This document shows positions 61,701 through 64,000 of a DNA stretch of 64,000 nt, piece by piece (positions within the stretch are counted from its first letter, which is position 1; each line of letters begins with the position of its first letter). Both the position numbers and the translations under genes were made by a program. Origin of the DNA: Polytrichum commune (Eukaryota; Streptophyta; Polytrichopsida; Polytrichales; Polytrichaceae). The notes below the pieces were generated by a model. The model did no database searches. It had not been told where the DNA came from and was given only the letters and a program-made list of their open reading frames with translations. The stretch is taken from positions 50,766,429-50,830,428 of the forward strand of contig OX485804.1 of the NCBI GenBank assembly GCA_950295325.1, in the 5' to 3' direction.

Positions 61701-62336
61701 TTAGGGGCGGTTTACACTATGGACCAAGAGCCATGACCATGAAATTCTAAAATCTGTGATTGGAGAGTAAAGTGCTCTTGGTCCCATTTGGCTTTACACT
61801 ACCTTGAAAAAAGGAGAATGACCACTAACTTTGAGGTCCCCAAGAGCCATGACCATGAAATTCTAAAATCTGTGATTGGAGAGTAAAGTGCTCTTGGTCC
61901 CATTTGGCTTTACACTACCTTGAAAAAAGGAGAATGACCACTAACTTTGAGGTCCCCAAAAACTACTAAAATATGCCATTTGGATAATGTGCCATGGTCC
62001 AACGGGTTTTCCGTTGAGGCGAGGCAAAATGCTCGACTCAACGGAAATCAAGAGAGCCGTAAGGCTGAAAATCAGCCATTGGCCGATTTTTTTTTAATAT
62101 TTTTTTTCCCCGGTTTTTTTTGGGCATGTATTAAAAAAATCAGCACCTTCACTTTTTGGTGTGTGGTCATTCCTCTTGGTCCACATTTGGTTTACACCTA
62201 GTGAAGGGCCCATGAACCATGAAAACTAATATTTTAGTAACTCGGACCACGGAAGTCGTCCCATGAAGTCGTCCCACGCAAAATAGGCCTCTTACGTGGG
62301 ACGACTTCATGGTCCATAGTGTAAACCGCCCCTTAG
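61701..62336. mobile_element. Inverted-repeat element, family E (copy E1) with internal duplication
   Basis: The terminal repeats are TAGGGGCGGTTTACACTATG and, at the right, its inverse CATAGTGTAAACCGCCCCTT. A 116-base segment is duplicated in tandem near the left end (from 61724 and from 61840), including CATGAAATTCTAAAATCTGT and GGCTTTACACTACCTTG. Near the right end CATGAAGTCGTCCCACG and CGTGGGACGACTTCATG form a further hairpin. Confidence 0.85.
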
Positions 62337-62370
62337 AGTTGAAGACCACAAAACTCCAAAATCAAATGAT

Positions 62371-62950
62371 CTTAGGGTTGTTTACATCATGGACCATGAA
62401 GTTGTCCCTTGCTCCTCTAAAATATGTAATTGGTCATTGAACTCATCCTAGGACCACTTGGTTTACATCAAGAAAGAAATGTAAGAGTGACCATGAAAGT
62501 TGAGGTCCCCAAAATGCTTATTTGTAGGCCTACAATATCCACTCGCATGATCCAATGGATTTCTCAGTGGGAGAGGCAAAAGAGGTTCTCTCGTTGCAAA
62601 TATCACATGACCATGGCAAAGAAATGCCATTTAAAATGTTTTTTTTATCGTGATTTTTTTAAAACAAATCTCCAAACCTTTTTTCATAGTCAGGAGGAAA
62701 GAAGGGGAGAAGGTCAGACATGAAGAAAATTGCCAAAATTGCCTTTTCTAGACATATATTTTGAAAATGAGCACATCCACTTTTTGGTATATGGTCCATG
62801 TTCAATTACCACCTAGTCAAGAGCCGGAAGGCTTTAAAAATGCATTCTTTTAGAAATTGGACCATGGAAGTGGTACCATGAATTGTGACCATGAAAATAT
62901 GCCCTTTAACATGGGACAACATCATGGTCCATGATGTAAACAACCTCTTA
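62371..62950. mobile_element. Inverted-repeat element, family E (copy E2)
   Basis: The left end is CTTAGGGTTGTTTACATCAT, continuing GGACCATGAAGTTGTCCC. The right end, reversed, is TAAGAGGTTGTTTACATCAT continuing GGACCATGATGTTGTCCC; about 38 bases of inverted repeat with few mismatches. It lies only 34 bases from E1. Confidence 0.85.
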
Positions 62951-63605
62951 TTTGTTGAGAACAGTGAACCAAGGTGCTTCTATTAGGATCCATATTCAAA
63001 GTAGCAACAACACTCTCCCGTTAAATCTCATCAGTCCGCACCCAATAATATAACCATCATGTTTAAGACACCAATTCTCAAGCATGGGTCCAATCTTGGG
63101 TCCAAAAGTAATGCCCATAAAGGGGTGCTTTGGACCCAAGTTACGTGGATCCGGACCCTAATTGAAATGCACCCTTAGGGTGCATCCGACCCCACCTCCA
63201 ATCTTATAGCATGGGAGTCGTCTTCAACGGTTGAAAGGACCGGTGCAATAATACGTCCACAAACAAGGACATTTCAATGAATAAAGTGAACAAAGGGTTG
63301 GTGGAATTAGGTACTATGGGAAACAACGATAACAACTCTAATGAGAAACCATGCAAATCGAAAGCATTGTGTTATAGATGGCCTTACTAGCTCACCCACT
63401 TTGAGAGTCCGGTAGCATAATTGCTTAACTCTTAAGAGCATGTTCGTTGGTTCTTCATCCAATGGGCCGGAACGGAAGAGTGCCATGTTTTACCTTCAAG
63501 ATGGACCCATGCGTCATGCCTAATCGCTGTAATTCCGTTGGCGGGGTCTCTAGGGTTGGAATAGCTTGGGTATATTGCACCCCAACTTTCAACTCCTCTA
63601 TAAGT
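62951..63605. other. Spacer
   Basis: No gene recognised; overlapping frames at 63432-63665 on both strands have no known motif. Confidence 0.45.
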
Positions 63606-64000
63606 GTCGATGCATGTGGGGTCCCAAATCCCAAGTCTCACTCATATCAGCAAGTTCCAACATGAAAGCAAAGTTCCAACTTTTGAGCCTTAGGAAACCA
63701 TTGAAGTATGGTTAAGTATCATTAAAGTCAGATCTTGGTTATTTAATGCAAAAAATGTTCATGGGATTTGTATTGCAAGTTGGGTCTAGCTTTTTGCTCG
63801 ACCCAACTCTCAACACAAGTCCCAAGCATCACCTCCAAAAAGCGTTGCCATGTAGGCATCCATGTCATACTTGGGACATAGGACTTGGGACCCCACGTGA
63901 AGTGGTGAGTCCCAACTTCCATGCTCGCAACAGCTAAGATTACATGGATTGACCTCGACTGATTTGGGACTTAGAACTTAGGATCCCATGGGAACAGTTA
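63606..64000. mobile_element. Inverted-repeat element, family D (copy D2), cut by the window end
   Basis: Its reverse complement follows D1: CATGTGGGGTCCCAAATCCC on the left, CCCAACTCTCAACACAAGTC in the centre, CATACTTGGGACATAGGACT and GGACTTAGAACTTAGGATCC towards the right edge. The central palindrome is present in degraded form (TTGGGTCTAGCTTTTTGCTC). Confidence 0.75.

Overview
This window is nuclear DNA from a land plant. Three conserved genes are split by GT-AG introns, their closest recognisable relatives are plant proteins, and the rest is AT-rich DNA full of miniature inverted-repeat elements, SINEs and decayed transposons. I cannot name the species. All homology statements come from reading the sequence and recalling the families; no search was run.

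Layout. 1-300: an exon-like C-terminal coding piece on the minus strand beside a dispersed repeat. 300-9400: AT-rich gene-poor DNA with one inverted-repeat element. 9409-11743 (+): a six-exon gene for a TLS1/C9orf78 (Hep_59) spliceosome-associated protein. 12770-23100 (-): a complete sixteen-exon gene for a cation-chloride cotransporter of the plant CCC1 type, tail to tail with the first gene. Its introns carry four copies of one miniature element, one copy of another and a 340-bp tandem duplication. 23500-25860: a decayed tandem repeat (unit about 220-240 bp) upstream of this gene. 26-33 kb: inverted-repeat elements and one short unidentified ORF. 34054-39224 (-): a complete sixteen-exon gene for mitochondrial isovaleryl-CoA dehydrogenase. 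39.9-46 kb: a degenerate repeat field with nested inverted repeats. 46-64 kb: a non-autonomous CACTA-type element holding a SINE with its own target-site duplication, a pogo/Tigger-like transposase relic, a reverse-transcriptase relic, and several inverted-repeat elements, the last one cut by the window end.

The three genes are ordinary single-copy housekeeping genes and do not form a pathway: RNA splicing, ion homeostasis of endomembranes, and leucine/branched-chain breakdown. All three read without a frameshift when exons are joined. The unusual content is the density and nesting of small non-autonomous elements. I found no convincing undescribed multi-gene system. The best leads are the unidentified exon at 87-274, the repeat families, and the reverse-transcriptase and pogo relics.
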